Shown piece by piece: positions 26,352 through 35,800 of a stretch of 64,000 bases of DNA. Source of the stretch: Winogradskyella ouciana. GTDB lineage: Bacteria; Bacteroidota; Bacteroidia; Flavobacteriales; Flavobacteriaceae. The position numbers were made by a program, and so were the translations under genes. Position 1 is the first letter of the stretch. Each line of letters opens with the position of its first letter. The stretch is from the NCBI RefSeq assembly GCF_009709615.1, contig NZ_WJYA01000008.1:155129-219128 (forward strand), given 5' to 3'. Under the pieces are notes generated by a model. That model saw only the letters and a list, made by a program, of their open reading frames with translations. It searched no databases and was not told where the DNA came from.

Positions 26352-28015
26352 TCAATCACAAAACCCAAAACACTTCCTGTTGCACTGTTAGGAAAACTAA
26401 TGCCCAACAACGCAGACATTGTTGGTGCGATATCTGGTATTACCGTTTTTTCAAATGTGGCACCATGCTTTATGCCTTTTCCGAAGAATAAAAGTGGTAC
26501 ATGTGTGTCGTGGTTTAATCCGCTGCCATGTGTGGAACCTGTTTTTCCGTAAGAAATATAATCTGGGTCTGGCACTAAAATAATATCACCAGAGCGTTTT
26601 TGGTTAAAACCATTTTGAAGTAGTGTTTCTATACCTTGGGTGAAATCCGTCGTCGTCATGGTATGTGCCGAATATACTTTATCGACATGTTCATACTGTA
26701 TTAATTCGTTAACGAATTGCTCGGTCACTGTGTTAATATTTAGTCCCAAACTATCAATCCGTTTTCTATTTAGGAATATTTGATTATTACTTACATTTTC
26801 AATCAAATCAGAATTATTGAATGTGCGCAGTAAATATTCTTCGAATCTGGTTTTTGTCGCCATGTTGTTTAAATACCCAGCAGGAATCTTTAAGCTTCTT
26901 AAATAGTTAGGTACATCTATTGCACCGTGATCAGCTGTTAAAAACACCGTATACTCTCCCACTCCAACTGTCTCATCGAGATAATTGAAAAAACGTTCCA
27001 AATCTTTATCTAACCTAATGTAAGTGTCTTCTACCTCTTTTGAATTTACCCCAAAATTATGACCAACATAGTCCGTACTCGAAAAGCTAAGTGTGAGGAC
27101 ATCCGTAACATCATCCTCACCCAATTGCTCACCTTTTATAGCCGCTATTGCAAAATCTGTAGTTAAACTGTTGCCATAAGGTGTTGCTTTAAGGATTTCA
27201 AAATTGCGATTGTGCTCACGTAAGGCCTGCAAATCATAAGGAAACGTTGCTTTTTCCTTTCCATTAAATCCTCCTTCGAACGTGTTGTCATCTGTACCGC
27301 TTTCGGTATAAGTAGTTATGTCATAAAGCGTGTTCCAAACTTTAAAGTAAGACTCTGCAATATCAGAAGCATTAAATTCCTTAACCCAATTTGGTAAATC
27401 TTGCATATAAAAACTACTGGTAATCCAAGCCCCTTCGTCCCTTCCATGAAACCAATATGCAGCATTCGCTGTATGGCCAGCAGGCAACACAGCACCTCTA
27501 TCCTTCAATGAAACACCTATGGTTTTTCCTTGTAATTGCGTAAATAAACGGTTTTCATCTGCAAATGTGGTAGTTTGCATTCTATGCGGAGACATTTTAC
27601 CTGCCATGTGATCTGTACCAACCGATTCAACCTTATCATCACCTGCACAATACACCGTTTCTTTCGTCTGCTTATCATACCAATTATTACCAATCACTCC
27701 ATGGTATTTTGGTGTGGTGCCAGTAAAAACCGATGCGTGCCCTGGCCCAGTATAAGTAGGTACATAATTAAAGTGATTGTTCTTACAATTAAATCCTTCT
27801 CGCATCATACGCTTAAAACCACCGTCACCAAACTTAGATTCAAAACGAGTTAAATAATCATAGCGCATCTGATCCACAACAATACCAACAACCAATTTTG
27901 GTTTAGAATTAGAGTCACTTATTTTTATGTCTTCATTTGAATTCATTGTCTTTTCTTGTGACCCACAAGACAAAACCAAAGTCATTGATAAGATTATTGT
28001 GAAGATGTTTTTCAT
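26348..28015 (-). CDS. PafA-like alkaline phosphatase / nucleotide pyrophosphatase family lipoprotein
   Basis: A 555-residue lipoprotein (signal peptide with lipobox VLSC, Cys17) of the alkaline phosphatase superfamily. A zinc ligand lies in VVGIVVDQMRYDY (Asp48), the nucleophile threonine in PTYTGPGHASVFTG (Thr89), further ligands in TADHGAID and in GLNHDTHVPLLFFG. The threonine nucleophile is typical of PafA, the secreted, phosphate-insensitive phosphatase of Bacteroidota. It should release phosphate from monoesters in the periplasm or at the surface. It has an upstream TATTTTTG box and diverges from the MlaE-type gene. Confidence 0.92.
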   Translation of the reverse strand: MKNIFTIILSMTLVLSCGSQEKTMNSNEDIKISDSNSKPKLVVGIVVDQMRYDYLTRFESKFGDGGFKRMMREGFNCKNNHFNYVPTYTGPGHASVFTGTTPKYHGVIGNNWYDKQTKETVYCAGDDKVESVGTDHMAGKMSPHRMQTTTFADENRLFTQLQGKTIGVSLKDRGAVLPAGHTANAAYWFHGRDEGAWITSSFYMQDLPNWVKEFNASDIAESYFKVWNTLYDITTYTESGTDDNTFEGGFNGKEKATFPYDLQALREHNRNFEILKATPYGNSLTTDFAIAAIKGEQLGEDDVTDVLTLSFSSTDYVGHNFGVNSKEVEDTYIRLDKDLERFFNYLDETVGVGEYTVFLTADHGAIDVPNYLRSLKIPAGYLNNMATKTRFEEYLLRTFNNSDLIENVSNNQIFLNRKRIDSLGLNINTVTEQFVNELIQYEHVDKVYSAHTMTTTDFTQGIETLLQNGFNQKRSGDIILVPDPDYISYGKTGSTHGSGLNHDTHVPLLFFGKGIKHGATFEKTVIPDIAPTMSALLGISFPNSATGSVLGFVID

Positions 28016-28041
28016 GATAATTATGTCATTCTTTAGAGTTT

Positions 28042-28049
28042 CAAAAATA
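28042..28049 (-). promoter_or_regulatory. -7 promoter box of the PafA-like gene
   Basis: The minus strand reads TATTTTTG, an exact match, 26 nt upstream of the ATG at 28015. No Pho-box-like repeats were recognised. Confidence 0.5.
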
Positions 28050-28127
28050 CGTTTTTTAGACTATCTTAATTTAAATTAACATTAATAAACTCATCTTTTT
28101 TCATACTTTAGCATAATAAATTCTTGC

Positions 28128-28865
28128 ATGAGTTACCTCCATAATATTGGCGCTTACTTTTTAATGATTAAGAATGTTTTCCGCAAACCTACCAAGTGGT
28201 CTGTGATGAAACCCTTAATTCTTAAAGACATTGATGATCTTATCATAGGTTCTCTGGGTATTGTTGCTTTTATTGCATTTTTTGTTGGCGGAGTTGTTGC
28301 CATACAAACCTCCTTAAACATTAGCAATCCACTGATTCCAAAATACCTGGTTGGTTTTGCTACGCGCCAATCTATAATTTTAGAATTTGCTCCTACTTTT
28401 ATTTCCATTATTATGGCTGGTAAAGTCGGGTCATTTATCACATCGAGCATAGGCACTATGAGAGTTACTGAACAAATAGATGCTCTCGAGGTTATGGGAA
28501 TTAATGCCATTAATTATTTAGTATTTCCAAAATTTGTTGCTTTAACATTATATCCTTTCGTGATTTCCATTGCTATGTTTTTAGGGATTTTAGGTGGCTT
28601 AGCAGCATGTGTGTATGGTGGTTATGGAACATTGGAAAATTATATTGAAGGTGTGCAAAATGACTTTATACCATTTCATATGGTCTATGCCTTTATAAAA
28701 ACTATGGTCTTTGCATTTATCCTAGCTACGATTCCATCCTTCTATGGCTATTTTATGAAAGGTGGAGCACTTGAAGTTGGTAAGGCTAGTACTACCTCTT
28801 TTGTTTGGACTAGTGTTGTAATTATTTTATTGAACTTTTTACTAACCAGTTTACTCTTGGGCTAA
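28128..28865 (+). CDS. MlaE-type ABC transporter permease
   Basis: A 245-residue inner-membrane permease of the MlaE family, which moves phospholipids or other lipids between the two membranes. The typical segments are visible: FFVGGVVAIQTSLN, FAPTFISIIMAGKVGSFITSSIGTMRVTEQIDALEVMGINA (key part MRVTEQIDALEVMGI) and five hydrophobic helices. The ATPase gene overlaps its stop codon by one base (TAATG). The MlaD/MCE substrate-binding gene usually found with these is not in the window. Confidence 0.93.
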   Translation: MSYLHNIGAYFLMIKNVFRKPTKWSVMKPLILKDIDDLIIGSLGIVAFIAFFVGGVVAIQTSLNISNPLIPKYLVGFATRQSIILEFAPTFISIIMAGKVGSFITSSIGTMRVTEQIDALEVMGINAINYLVFPKFVALTLYPFVISIAMFLGILGGLAACVYGGYGTLENYIEGVQNDFIPFHMVYAFIKTMVFAFILATIPSFYGYFMKGGALEVGKASTTSFVWTSVVIILLNFLLTSLLLG

Positions 28866-29632
28866 TGATAGAGGTTAAGGACTTACATAAATCGTTTGGT
28901 GATGCTCACATTTTAAAGGGCATTTCCACCTCTTTTGAAAAAGGAAAAACCAACCTCATTATTGGTCAAAGTGGCTCTGGTAAAACGGTGTTTTTAAAAT
29001 GCTTACTTGGCCTATTTGAATATGAAGAAGGCAGTATTTCTTACGATGGTAAAGTTTTCAGCAAACTAAGTACCGATGAAAAAACAGAATTAAGATCAAA
29101 AATTGGCATGGTCTTTCAAGGCAGTGCGCTTTTTGACTCCATGACCATTGCAGAAAATGTGATGTTCCCATTAAGAATGTTCACTAAACAGAGTAAAAGC
29201 GAAATGGAAGATCGGGTAGATTTTGTTTTAAAACGTGTTAATTTAGATGATGCCCATCATAAAATGCCCAGTGAAGCATCTGGAGGAATGCAAAAGCGTG
29301 TAGCCATTGCCAGAGCTATTGTAAACAAACCAAAGTATTTGTTCTGTGACGAACCTAATTCTGGATTAGACCCTAAAACTGCTATAGTTATAGATAATCT
29401 TATACAAGAAATCACAGACGAATATCAAATCACTACAGTCATAAACTCTCACGATATGAATTCCGTTATGGAAATAGGCGAGAAAATCGTTTTCTTAAAA
29501 GATGGTCTTAAAGCTTGGGAAGGCTCAAAAGAAACCATATTTAGAACAGATAATGAAGTTGTGACTGATTTTGTGTATTCTTCAGAACTGTTTAAAAAAG
29601 TGCGTAAGATGTATATTGAGGAAAATCAGTAA
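28865..29632 (+). CDS. MlaF-type ABC transporter ATP-binding protein
   Basis: A 255-residue ABC ATPase partner of the MlaE permease encoded upstream with a one-base stop/start overlap. Walker A is GQSGSGKT (about 37-44), the signature motif is ASGGMQKRVAIARA, Walker B is YLFCDEPNSGLDPKT, and the switch histidine is in NSHDMNSV. The variant signature (GGMQKR) is characteristic of the MlaF family. It ends exactly where the convergent DUF389 gene ends, with no spacer. Confidence 0.95.
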   Translation: MIEVKDLHKSFGDAHILKGISTSFEKGKTNLIIGQSGSGKTVFLKCLLGLFEYEEGSISYDGKVFSKLSTDEKTELRSKIGMVFQGSALFDSMTIAENVMFPLRMFTKQSKSEMEDRVDFVLKRVNLDDAHHKMPSEASGGMQKRVAIARAIVNKPKYLFCDEPNSGLDPKTAIVIDNLIQEITDEYQITTVINSHDMNSVMEIGEKIVFLKDGLKAWEGSKETIFRTDNEVVTDFVYSSELFKKVRKMYIEENQ

Positions 29633-31126
29633 TTAATTTCTTCTAATATATACTGTATCTACTTTTAATTCTTCTTTGAGCCATTTTTGCAGTGCTCTTT
29701 CCTTAGCTAACACTATACTATCATTTAAAGCGACTTTCCATCTTACATTCGCAACATTAACTGTGTCTATGTTTATAAAATCCTTGGATTCTAACATTTT
29801 GGCATAACCAAAAAACTCTAAATCATTGAATCTTACTTTGGCATCGCGTGACAAACTGCTGAATGAAATAGCATCTTTATTGGTATTACTCGACTCAATA
29901 AGTTGGTTTAAGCTGGTAATGTTTTCTTCTAAGGTAATTATTTGTTTTTGCAATCCATCAATTATATTATCCTTTTCATCTAAATCAGCATAAGCTCTAT
30001 CTAAAGATTGATTGAGGCGATCTGCACTTCTAGTTTTGTTGGCATTAATAACAAGGTCAAAATCTACTAGATTTTCATAGTTGCGCTTTTCATTCTGAAG
30101 ATCTGAAATCATTTCATCGCTTACATCTCCGTTAAAAAAGAGACTTATTCTTTTATTGTCCTTATCTAACACTTTGCGTTGCAACCAAAGATTGGGATTA
30201 GTCTCAATTTCATTTTCAACATAGCTTTTATAGTCCCTTTCGTATTTACTTTCTTGTAAAACGGTTAAAAATGTCCAAAATGCAGGAATCATAACAATAA
30301 TTGCTACAAGCGAAGCCAACCTTGCAATACGCTTACGTTTTTTGGAGTTAGCATACTTTAGCATAGGAAAGCGCAATAGCTTCAACACTAAAAATGTCGC
30401 CAATGCAATAAAAATGGTATTAATACCAAACAGGTACATTGCTCCTCCAAAATACTCCCAATTACCTTTTGCCAAACCATACCCAGCGGTACATAATGGA
30501 GGCATTAACGCTGTAGCAATGGCCACACCAAAAATTACAGAAGCAATAGTCCCTCTTTTGGTTCTAGCAATGATAAGAGCTAATCCACCAAAAAAAGCAA
30601 TCAACACATCTCGAATATCTGGTCTAGTTCGCCCCATTAATTCAGATGTATCTTCGCTTAAGGGAAATAACCAAAAGAACAAAAACGCTGTCAATAAACT
30701 CAGCACTATCATTGTTAGCAAGTTAATCAGCGATTTTTTTAAAGTATCAATATCATTTATTGCTATAGAAAGCCCAACTCCCAATATCGGACCCATTAAG
30801 GGAGAAATTAACATGGCACCAATGACTACGGCTGTAGAGTTAGCATTCAATCCAACGGAAGCTACCATTATAGAACAAACCAATATCCATGCTGTTGCAC
30901 CTTTAAAAGGTATATCTGCCTTTATAGCCGCAACAGTTTCATCACGATCTGTATCATCTCTAAAATCTAAAAGCTCACTTAGAAAATTAGAAATACTTGA
31001 AAACAGACCTTGAGCATCTTTCTTTACAGCTTCCTTTTTTTCTTCAACAGCATTTTCCTTGTTCATTTCATTCGTCATTTGCGAATTCTCATCTTCGGAA
31101 AAGTTGAATTTATTTTCGTCACTCAT
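29633..31126 (-). CDS. DUF389 membrane protein with C-terminal coiled coil
   Basis: A 497-residue protein. About residues 60-290 hold the DUF389/TIGR00341-like membrane core with glycine-rich helices (STAVVIGAMLISPLMGPILGVGLS, in two halves either side of the loop; VIFGVAIATALMPPLCTAGYG). A long soluble C-terminus (about 310-497) contains a coiled coil (LDEKDNIIDGLQKQIITLEENITSLNQLIESS in outline). The N-terminus is acidic and lysine-rich. Function of the family is unknown; a transport role is plausible from the fold. It is the last gene of a SprT-manC-DUF389 run, 2 bp after manC. Confidence 0.88.
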   Translation of the reverse strand: MSDENKFNFSEDENSQMTNEMNKENAVEEKKEAVKKDAQGLFSSISNFLSELLDFRDDTDRDETVAAIKADIPFKGATAWILVCSIMVASVGLNANSTAVVIGAMLISPLMGPILGVGLSIAINDIDTLKKSLINLLTMIVLSLLTAFLFFWLFPLSEDTSELMGRTRPDIRDVLIAFFGGLALIIARTKRGTIASVIFGVAIATALMPPLCTAGYGLAKGNWEYFGGAMYLFGINTIFIALATFLVLKLLRFPMLKYANSKKRKRIARLASLVAIIVMIPAFWTFLTVLQESKYERDYKSYVENEIETNPNLWLQRKVLDKDNKRISLFFNGDVSDEMISDLQNEKRNYENLVDFDLVINANKTRSADRLNQSLDRAYADLDEKDNIIDGLQKQIITLEENITSLNQLIESSNTNKDAISFSSLSRDAKVRFNDLEFFGYAKMLESKDFINIDTVNVANVRWKVALNDSIVLAKERALQKWLKEELKVDTVYIRRN

Positions 31127-31128
31127 AA

Positions 31129-32211
31129 TTAACCATATTCTTCCCCAAAATTAGCTTTTACATTTTGGAGTACTTTCTTAATATCTTGCTCTTTAGACTT
31201 AGGAAAGATAAGTAAAACTTCATCTTTATCTACAATGATATAATCTTTTAAACCATCAATAACAACAATTTTATCCTTTTTAGATCTAATCATATTACCA
31301 GATGCATCTTCCGCCAGGACTTTAGAATTTACTACTGCATTGTTGTTTTCATCCTTATCCAATTTATCATAAAGACTTCCCCAAGTGCCCAAATCATTCC
31401 AATCAAAGGTTGCCGGAATTACATATACATTATCGCTCTTTTCCATTAACGCATAATCAACTGAGATGTTTTCAGCCTTACCATAATTATCTCTTATAAA
31501 ATCATCTTCAAACTCAGTATTATAGATACTATAACCACTTTCAAATAGTTGAAATAATTCAGGTTGATTATTTTCAAAAGCAGAAATCACAGATTTAACA
31601 CTCCACATAAAAATACCAGCGTTCCATAAGAAATTGCCTTGTTCTAAGAACGACTTCGCTGTGTTGTAATCTGGTTTTTCCCTAAACTGACTAACAGGCT
31701 TAATTTCTGAAGTTGAAGATTTATCATATTCAATATAGCCATAACCTGTATTTGGAAATGTTGGTGTAATTCCTAAAGTCATTAACGCATCGTTAGATTC
31801 ACAAAAATCAAAGGCTGTTTTTACATTATTTGAAAAAGCTTCTTCGTCCTCAATCCAATGGTCACTAGGTGCTACAATCATTAAGGCATCTTCATTTTCC
31901 TTCTGAATTTTTAAAGATGCGTACAGAATGCATGGAGCTGTATTCCTCATAGCTGGCTCTAAAACCACCTGTCGTTTAGTGACACCAGGTAATTGCTCAA
32001 ATACCAAATCGTTATAACGCTCATTGGTTAGAATGAAAATATTTTCTTCTGGAATGAGATTCGCCAGACGATTAAAGGTTTTTTGTATCAAGGTATCTCC
32101 TGTACCCAGCATATCATGGAACTGCTTCGGAAAGTTTTGCGTACTTATAGGCCAAAATCTAGAGCCCACTCCACCTGCCATTAGTATGGCGTAATAATTT
32201 TTATTTTTCAT
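31129..32211 (-). CDS. manC: Mannose-1-phosphate guanylyltransferase
   Basis: A 360-residue GDP-mannose pyrophosphorylase making GDP-mannose from mannose-1-phosphate and GTP for surface polysaccharides. The nucleotidyl-transfer motif is LMAGGVGSRFWPIST with FPKQF, and the sugar-phosphate motif FREKPD and WNAGIFMW are present. The C-terminal isomerase domain of bifunctional ManC/AlgA enzymes is absent. The ATG at 32211 is chosen over a TTG one codon earlier. Its start overlaps the end of the SprT gene by 11 bp, implying coupling. Confidence 0.93.
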   Translation of the reverse strand: MKNKNYYAILMAGGVGSRFWPISTQNFPKQFHDMLGTGDTLIQKTFNRLANLIPEENIFILTNERYNDLVFEQLPGVTKRQVVLEPAMRNTAPCILYASLKIQKENEDALMIVAPSDHWIEDEEAFSNNVKTAFDFCESNDALMTLGITPTFPNTGYGYIEYDKSSTSEIKPVSQFREKPDYNTAKSFLEQGNFLWNAGIFMWSVKSVISAFENNQPELFQLFESGYSIYNTEFEDDFIRDNYGKAENISVDYALMEKSDNVYVIPATFDWNDLGTWGSLYDKLDKDENNNAVVNSKVLAEDASGNMIRSKKDKIVVIDGLKDYIIVDKDEVLLIFPKSKEQDIKKVLQNVKANFGEEYG

Positions 32212-32803
32212 CAAATAATTCTACTTCTGCATTAGGATTAAACAAATATAACTTACCTGTTTTAACTTCTACACATTCAAAACGTTTTCTTCTTTGGTTG
32301 CCACGTTTAAAAATTCTACCGTTATATAATTTGAAATTTTTTCCAATAGGCACTTCAAACACAAAGGTTTTGTCTTCACCTTCATCAAACTGTTTTAAAG
32401 CATAAGCCAATTTTGTGTCGGTATCGCTCGATGCTTTTGGATTTTTGAAATGGCTTGCCAATAATGGTAATAATTCCATTGGAAAGATTTCTGGTCGTAA
32501 AAATGGTAACATTAAATGCTGAAAGGTATGCTTCCATTCTTTGCCATGTGGTTTTATAAAACGACCAAATTTGTTATAAGCTTCAAAATGTGCTATTTCA
32601 TGAATCAACGTGATTAAAAAACGATACGGATTTAAATTACCATTTACCGTAATTTGATGCTTACCATTGGGCAACTGCCTATAGTCACCATGTTTAGTCT
32701 TCCGTTCGTTCTTAACTTTAACGACAAGATTATCTTCAGCCAATAAGGTATCGACCTGTGGTTGCGCTTCTGTAGGTATAAAATCTAAAAGCTGTGTTCG
32801 CAT
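32201..32803 (-). CDS. SprT-like zinc metalloprotease-domain protein
   Basis: A 200-residue protein with the SprT-like zinc motif LIHEIAHFEAYNKFGR near residue 67 (HExxH), followed by HGKEWKHTF, which supplies the third ligand as in SPRTN/SprT proteins. The eukaryotic relative cleaves DNA-protein crosslinks; the bacterial role is poorly known. There is no signal peptide, so it is cytoplasmic. The C-terminal region (GRIFKRGNQRRKRFECVEV) replaces the zinc ribbon of longer relatives. A TATTTTTG box ends 5 nt before its ATG. Confidence 0.88.
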   Translation of the reverse strand: MRTQLLDFIPTEAQPQVDTLLAEDNLVVKVKNERKTKHGDYRQLPNGKHQITVNGNLNPYRFLITLIHEIAHFEAYNKFGRFIKPHGKEWKHTFQHLMLPFLRPEIFPMELLPLLASHFKNPKASSDTDTKLAYALKQFDEGEDKTFVFEVPIGKNFKLYNGRIFKRGNQRRKRFECVEVKTGKLYLFNPNAEVELFDEK

Positions 32804-32808
32804 TGACG

Positions 32809-32816
32809 CAAAAATA
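32809..32816 (-). promoter_or_regulatory. -7 promoter box of the SprT-manC-DUF389 run
   Basis: The minus strand reads TATTTTTG, an exact match, 5 nt before the SprT ATG. As with two other genes here, the transcript would be almost leaderless. Confidence 0.45.
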
Positions 32817-32835
32817 ATTGTAATTATTTAGACTC

Positions 32836-35800
32836 CTAATCCTTAACCACAATCATTTTAGAAGTATCGTTAACCCTTATCAAATACAATCCAGAGGCTG
32901 TATCATTAAACTTTAGTGAGGTAGTATGATTTAATTCGTCATAAGTTCTATTGGCTAACTCTATTCGTCTCCCACTGATATCAAAAACCTCAATAGTTTC
33001 ACTACCATCTGTTTGACCAATAAAAATTTCCCTATCAACAGTTGGGTTTGGATATATCTTGATAGGCGCATCAAGTTCTTCAACACTTAGTTGTCCGCTA
33101 AAATATGGCACGGCAAAATCAAAAGTATCTTCTGCAACCACTTGACCTATAAAACGACCAGGAATATCATCTGCTGGTGGGTGAATGCCTCCCCAAATCC
33201 TACTTAAACTCGTTTGGTCAGATGCATCTCTATAGGTTGCCCATTGCAAGACTACATCCACTGAAGGACCTTCTTCGAATACTAAAAACTCATTGGCTTT
33301 TGCGGTAAACTCTCCCAATCCACCTGGAAAAAATTCGCTACCCGTCATCATAGCCATCAATTCTGCCGCAGCTCTTGAAAAAGTAGAATGCCCAGACACA
33401 TAGCCAGCAAATGGCGGTGTAACAAATGTGGGGCGTTGATACGGATACCAATCCTCTGCTAAAATCCAGCCTACTCCTGCTTGGTCGGTTTCTGTATTAC
33501 CAATAAAATCATGACCTTTCCAAGTGTATAATTTTATTTTACCAACGTGTTGATTGGCAAAACCTGCCAAAGGATCACCTTCCTCAACAATTTCTATATA
33601 ATCATCAATAAGCTGAATGCCTCCAACATCGTAATTATCTAAAGTATTGTCTGTGCTCTGTCCTCGTTCTGCCATAGAGCGAATTGCAGAAATCGGTCGA
33701 ATATAATCATACCAACCCTTAACGCTCCACGCTGAAATCGCTGAATCGTGCATACCTCCTCCTAAAATAAAATATGCTTTTACGTCCCATTCCAAAGGGT
33801 CTAAAATGTCTCCTTCACCTTCAAAACGTTTTTCAAATTGTGGATGATCATTCACATAGTTTAAAATTGTAAACCAATGGCCAGGAGGAGTTTCAGAATC
33901 TGGGCCGTCTGCCCAAAATTCTGCCAGGACTCTTGCATAATCTCCACGTGGTACCATATTAACGTCGTATGGGTTACCTGTTACAGGATTTAAAGCATGG
34001 CCGTTGCCATTGGCACCTCCTTCAAAAAAGTTATAGAAACTGGGATAGTCAGCATAGTCTGTTGGGAACGTACTGATATCAGCATTACCGATGGAATTTG
34101 GGGAGATATCCCACATCACTCCATCATTTTGATCTAAATGCGATTGCCAAACCGAAACCATTGAAAATCCCCATTTATAGGCATCGCTTTCTTCGTTATC
34201 TTCTGTCCAGCTGATATAAGGCGGATCTGAAGGGTCATGAAAAACATGAAAATCATTACCATCTCTTTGAAACGTTACTTTGTCGTCTTCGGATAAAGCA
34301 AATCCAGATACATTTCCCCATTCTGGACTCAAAAACGGTGGAGTGTCTTCATCAATAATTTGACCTCCTTGATCTATGAAGATGTTTAGTGCCAACGGTT
34401 GCCAGCGATTAGGATCTATAATCGGTGGATTCTCTCCACTATTAGCATCTAAAGCATACGGATCGTTAACCGGTTCGTAATAAGCATTATCATAGCCTGT
34501 GGTTTCCCTAGAGCCATCTTGTAAACCATAGTCAATTAAATTTTGTGCTACATAATTCCCAAAGGCTGCTGCATCTCCGTCTTCATACATTAACGATGTA
34601 AAGTTTGTATCATAGCCTAATTTTTCCATTAATAAATTCAATCTTGCTTGAGTTTCCTCTAATCCTGGCGAATTCTGAAAGCGATGTAACATTAAACGAT
34701 ACATAGCATAGCTAATGGACTTGCTCAAAGAAGTCTCTAAATCTTCAGTTGGTGTGAATTCTTCAAGTGTACTCGAGAAACCATTCACCGTATTACCAAT
34801 TAAGTAAGGTGTAGCAACGTCATCATAAATTGCCCAAATATCGTACATAGCTACACTGGTATGAAACAAGTTTCTGGCATGTACCGTTGGCCTGGCAAAA
34901 TCATCCCTGATTGCCTCAAGCAAGGCTTCATTCCACAATCTTGCAATGGATATACCTTCGGGAAGATTATCAACACCTAATGTTACGTCAATCGAGGCTT
35001 CTAAACTTGAGCATTCATCGTCAGATTCAGTAATAGCTACGCGCCCTGATTCCTCTAAATGCCACTTTACCATTATACTATTTGTTCCTTGTCCACTTAA
35101 AATCTCTCCTCCTGAAACTTGCCAATTAGCTGTTGAACCTGGTGCAATGTTGTAAGAATAAGTTTCGGTTCTTAGAAAAGAAGAATTTGTATTACCTATT
35201 ATAACTTGTGATGGCAAATAGGTGCACGAGCCATCATCTAAGGTTGCATCCGGATTATAATTACAAGACACAGGGTCTGTACAACCATACACTTTTTGAC
35301 TAGGCTGAATATCTAACACCTCAATTCCCTGACCTTCAACAACCTTAACGGTTTTATTAGTTTCTAAGTTATTGTATGTTTCCTCCAATCCAGAAGGCCA
35401 CTCAATTTGTATCTGTGTAATTTCTGTTGCGTTATTTAACCCAAAATGCAATGGTTGTAGATTCTGACTTAAAAAACCAACTCCTGAGTAATATCTTTTA
35501 AATACCCCTATGTCAGTCGTTAAAGTAACCGTTGTTCCTATGGCATCTCTATTAGATGTTGTTCCCTGTAAAACCACCTTATACCAACTTAAAGTACTTA
35601 CGGTGTCATCATAGTTGAGCGTTTTGTTTTCATAAAAGAATACAGATCTATCACTATTGGTTACAAGCAAATCGACATCTCCATCATTGTCATAATCAAA
35701 ATCGTTAGCTTCAACACTTATTCCAAGTTCATTTAAACCCAACTGAGAAGAAAAATCAACAAATGAACTCGAACCCTGTGAAGCCATATTTCTATAATAA

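Noticed and set aside
30342..31013. 223-codon open frame on the plus strand
   Set aside because: It is antisense to the DUF389 core; its composition mirrors that gene and no family is recognisable.
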